Of a stretch of DNA of 15,466 nucleotides, positions 14,023-15,466 are shown in pieces; position 1 is the first letter of the stretch; each line of letters starts with the position of its first letter. The position numbers were made by a program, and so were the translations under genes. A model generated the notes under the pieces. The model made no database searches and was not told where the DNA came from. It was given only the letters and a program-made list of their open reading frames with translations. The stretch covers positions 1 through 15,466 of the forward strand of contig CAUJJY010000374.1 of the NCBI GenBank assembly GCA_963205155.1. The letters run 5' to 3'. Origin of the DNA: Candidatus Zixiibacteriota bacterium (GTDB taxonomy: Bacteria; Zixibacteria; MSB-5A5; CAIYYT01).

Positions 14023-15466
14023 ATGCCTCGCCTTAACTTCAGCTTGATCACTGTTGCCATCGTGATGTTGGCAGCGGCGACGAGCTTTGCTCAACTATCA
14101 CCGGGTGATTTGTCGCAAGCGCACAGCCATCTGGAGGGCCTGGATAATTGCCGTGCGTGTCATGGTTCGGACCGAAAGCAAATCAGTCCCAACTGTCTTA
14201 CTTGTCATACCTTGATCCAGAAGCAACTCAATGAGATTGACGGTCTACATGGGAGCAACCAATACAAGGTGTGCGAAGAGTGCCATGTCGAACACCATGG
14301 CCGCGATTTCGCGTTAGTATATTGGAAAGATGGCGAGGCCGCCTTCGACCATTCGCTGACGGGATACGATCTAAGCGGGGCGCATAAGCCACTGAAGTGC
14401 CGACAGTGTCATACGGCGAAAATCGTCGCACCTAATCTAATGGAGGGTGATGCAAAGAAGGACCCGAGCCGGACGTTCCTGGGATTATCGACGGAATGCA
14501 GAAGCTGCCATTTTGATGAGCATCGCAGTCAAGTCTCCAACCGGTGCGAGACGTGCCATACCAACACCGCCTGGAAGCCTGCAGTTTCTTTTGACCACCA
14601 GAAGGCGAAATACCCATTAACTGGACTGCACCTGAAAGTGGATTGCGCAAAATGTCATTTGACTCTTAGTGATGATTCAACGCCGGCCGACTCATCGTAT
14701 CAGAGATTTACCGGACTGAATTTTTCCGAATGCAGTTCATGCCACAAAGACCCGCACGCCAACCGGCTCGGACCGACTTGTGCCGGGTGTCACAACACAG
14801 GCGGGTGGCGAAGCGTCAGCAACAGCAATTTTGACCACAGTAAAACGCGGTTTCCGCTTCTGGGGCAGCACTCGACGCTGCAATGCGCGAAGTGCCACAA
14901 GCAGGAGGAGCAGCGCAAGTTGTTGGCTTTCTCGAATTGCAGCGATTGCCATTCCGATTTTCACAATGGCGCATTTGCCGCTAGTCCCGGCGGGGCGAAA
15001 TGTGAACGGTGCCATAATGTGGACGGATTCCGTCCTGGTATTTTTACAGTGGAGCAACACGACAGCTGTGACTATCCACTGCGAGGCGCGCATTTGGCAG
15101 TTCCCTGCGATGGTTGTCACATGACTTCTGCAACCGGTGAGACTCCGCGCCAGTATAAATTTGCTTTTAATGAGATTGCCTGTAAGTCATGCCACAAAGA
15201 TCCGCACAAAGGGAAGGCGGACAAGTGGGTGAGCAGCGGCGGTTGCGAAAGTTGTCACAATGTCGAGAGCTGGAAGGAGTCATTCTTTGCGCATGACTCC
15301 ACTAAATTCCCGCTTACCGGGAAGCACAAAGGTGTTAAGTGCCTGGACTGCCACGGGAACAAAAACGATAAAACTAATGTATCACTTTTGACTTTCGAGC
15401 TACTGCCAAGAAACTGCAACGAATGTCATAAAGATATTCATGGCGGTCAATTTGTCGTTGATGGAC
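14023..15466 (+). CDS. Secreted multihaem cytochrome c with tandem three-haem modules (3' end outside window)
   Basis: Open from ATG 14023 to the window edge with no stop, giving 481 visible residues. The signal peptide is about residues 1-23 (ITVAIVMLAAATSFA, then Q). There are 17 CXXCH haem motifs, with first Cys at 43, 58, 84, 126, 159, 175, 208, 237, 253, 288, 306, 327, 362, 387, 408, 440 and 465. After four N-terminal haems the pattern repeats every 69-81 residues as three-haem modules beginning at 159, 237, 306 and 387, with a fifth starting at 465. Each module runs C-x-x-C-H-x-D-x-H, then C-x-x-C-H, then a stretch like F-D-H-x-K-x-x-F-P-L-x-G-x-H before the third C-x-x-C-H. Similar proteins are annotated as cytochrome c3/c7-like family. 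A periplasmic or extracellular electron carrier is expected. It is probably co-transcribed with the membrane protein 3 bases upstream. Confidence 0.92.
   Translation, partial: MPRLNFSLITVAIVMLAAATSFAQLSPGDLSQAHSHLEGLDNCRACHGSDRKQISPNCLTCHTLIQKQLNEIDGLHGSNQYKVCEECHVEHHGRDFALVYWKDGEAAFDHSLTGYDLSGAHKPLKCRQCHTAKIVAPNLMEGDAKKDPSRTFLGLSTECRSCHFDEHRSQVSNRCETCHTNTAWKPAVSFDHQKAKYPLTGLHLKVDCAKCHLTLSDDSTPADSSYQRFTGLNFSECSSCHKDPHANRLGPTCAGCHNTGGWRSVSNSNFDHSKTRFPLLGQHSTLQCAKCHKQEEQRKLLAFSNCSDCHSDFHNGAFAASPGGAKCERCHNVDGFRPGIFTVEQHDSCDYPLRGAHLAVPCDGCHMTSATGETPRQYKFAFNEIACKSCHKDPHKGKADKWVSSGGCESCHNVESWKESFFAHDSTKFPLTGKHKGVKCLDCHGNKNDKTNVSLLTFELLPRNCNECHKDIHGGQFVVDG

Noticed and set aside
14737..15120. 127-residue minus-strand frame and a 114-residue plus-strand frame at 14780-15124
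   Set aside because: Both overlap the multihaem cytochrome, whose frame carries 17 CXXCH motifs and a signal peptide; they are out-of-frame shadows.

Overview
The window reads as a piece of a bacterial chromosome, with base composition a little above half G+C. It probably comes from an anaerobic or facultative Gram-negative: there is an outer-membrane barrel protein with a signal peptide, a periplasmic multihaem cytochrome c, and a hydrogenase-4-like membrane complex. The gene mix resembles uncultured FCB-type or deltaproteobacterial lineages, but the sequence has no rRNA or marker gene to fix this, so the placement is a guess. No tRNA, rRNA, CRISPR array, insertion sequence or phage gene was seen.

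Region 1 (1-2641, plus strand) is a set of small envelope genes. It holds the tail of a glycine-zipper protein, a small beta-barrel outer-membrane protein, a three-BON-domain periplasmic protein, two tandem very small DUF5670/lmo0937-type membrane proteins (one only 49 residues), and another two-helix membrane protein. Such families are often seen together in envelope or osmotic stress loci. Two strong hairpins lie between these genes.

Region 2 (2864-12819, minus strand) is one tightly packed eight-gene operon of about 10 kb, with junctions from 4-base overlaps to 13-base gaps. Read 5' to 3', it encodes: an HTH-PTS EIIA fusion regulator; two full-length HyfB/NuoL-like antiporter-type subunits in tandem; HyfC (NuoH-like); HyfE; HyfF (a third antiporter-type subunit); a HyfG/NuoC-NuoD-type large subunit; and a fused ferredoxin-NuoB small subunit. 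All four cysteines that bind Ni-Fe in true group 4 hydrogenases are replaced in the large subunit. No maturation, formate dehydrogenase or NADH-module genes are present. The complex therefore looks like an energy-converting hydrogenase-related (Ehr) ion pump of unknown electron donor and acceptor, not a hydrogenase.

Region 3 (12820-13158) is a divergent, AT-rich intergenic region with short direct repeats that could be operators. Region 4 (13159-15466, plus strand) holds a putative cytochrome-b-like membrane protein and, 3 bases later, a secreted multihaem cytochrome c. The cytochrome is still open at the window edge and already shows 17 CXXCH motifs arranged as repeating three-haem modules. 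A plausible but unproven model is that the membrane protein passes quinol electrons to the multihaem cytochrome while the Ehr complex couples cytoplasmic redox to ion translocation, with the divergent promoter region coordinating the two.
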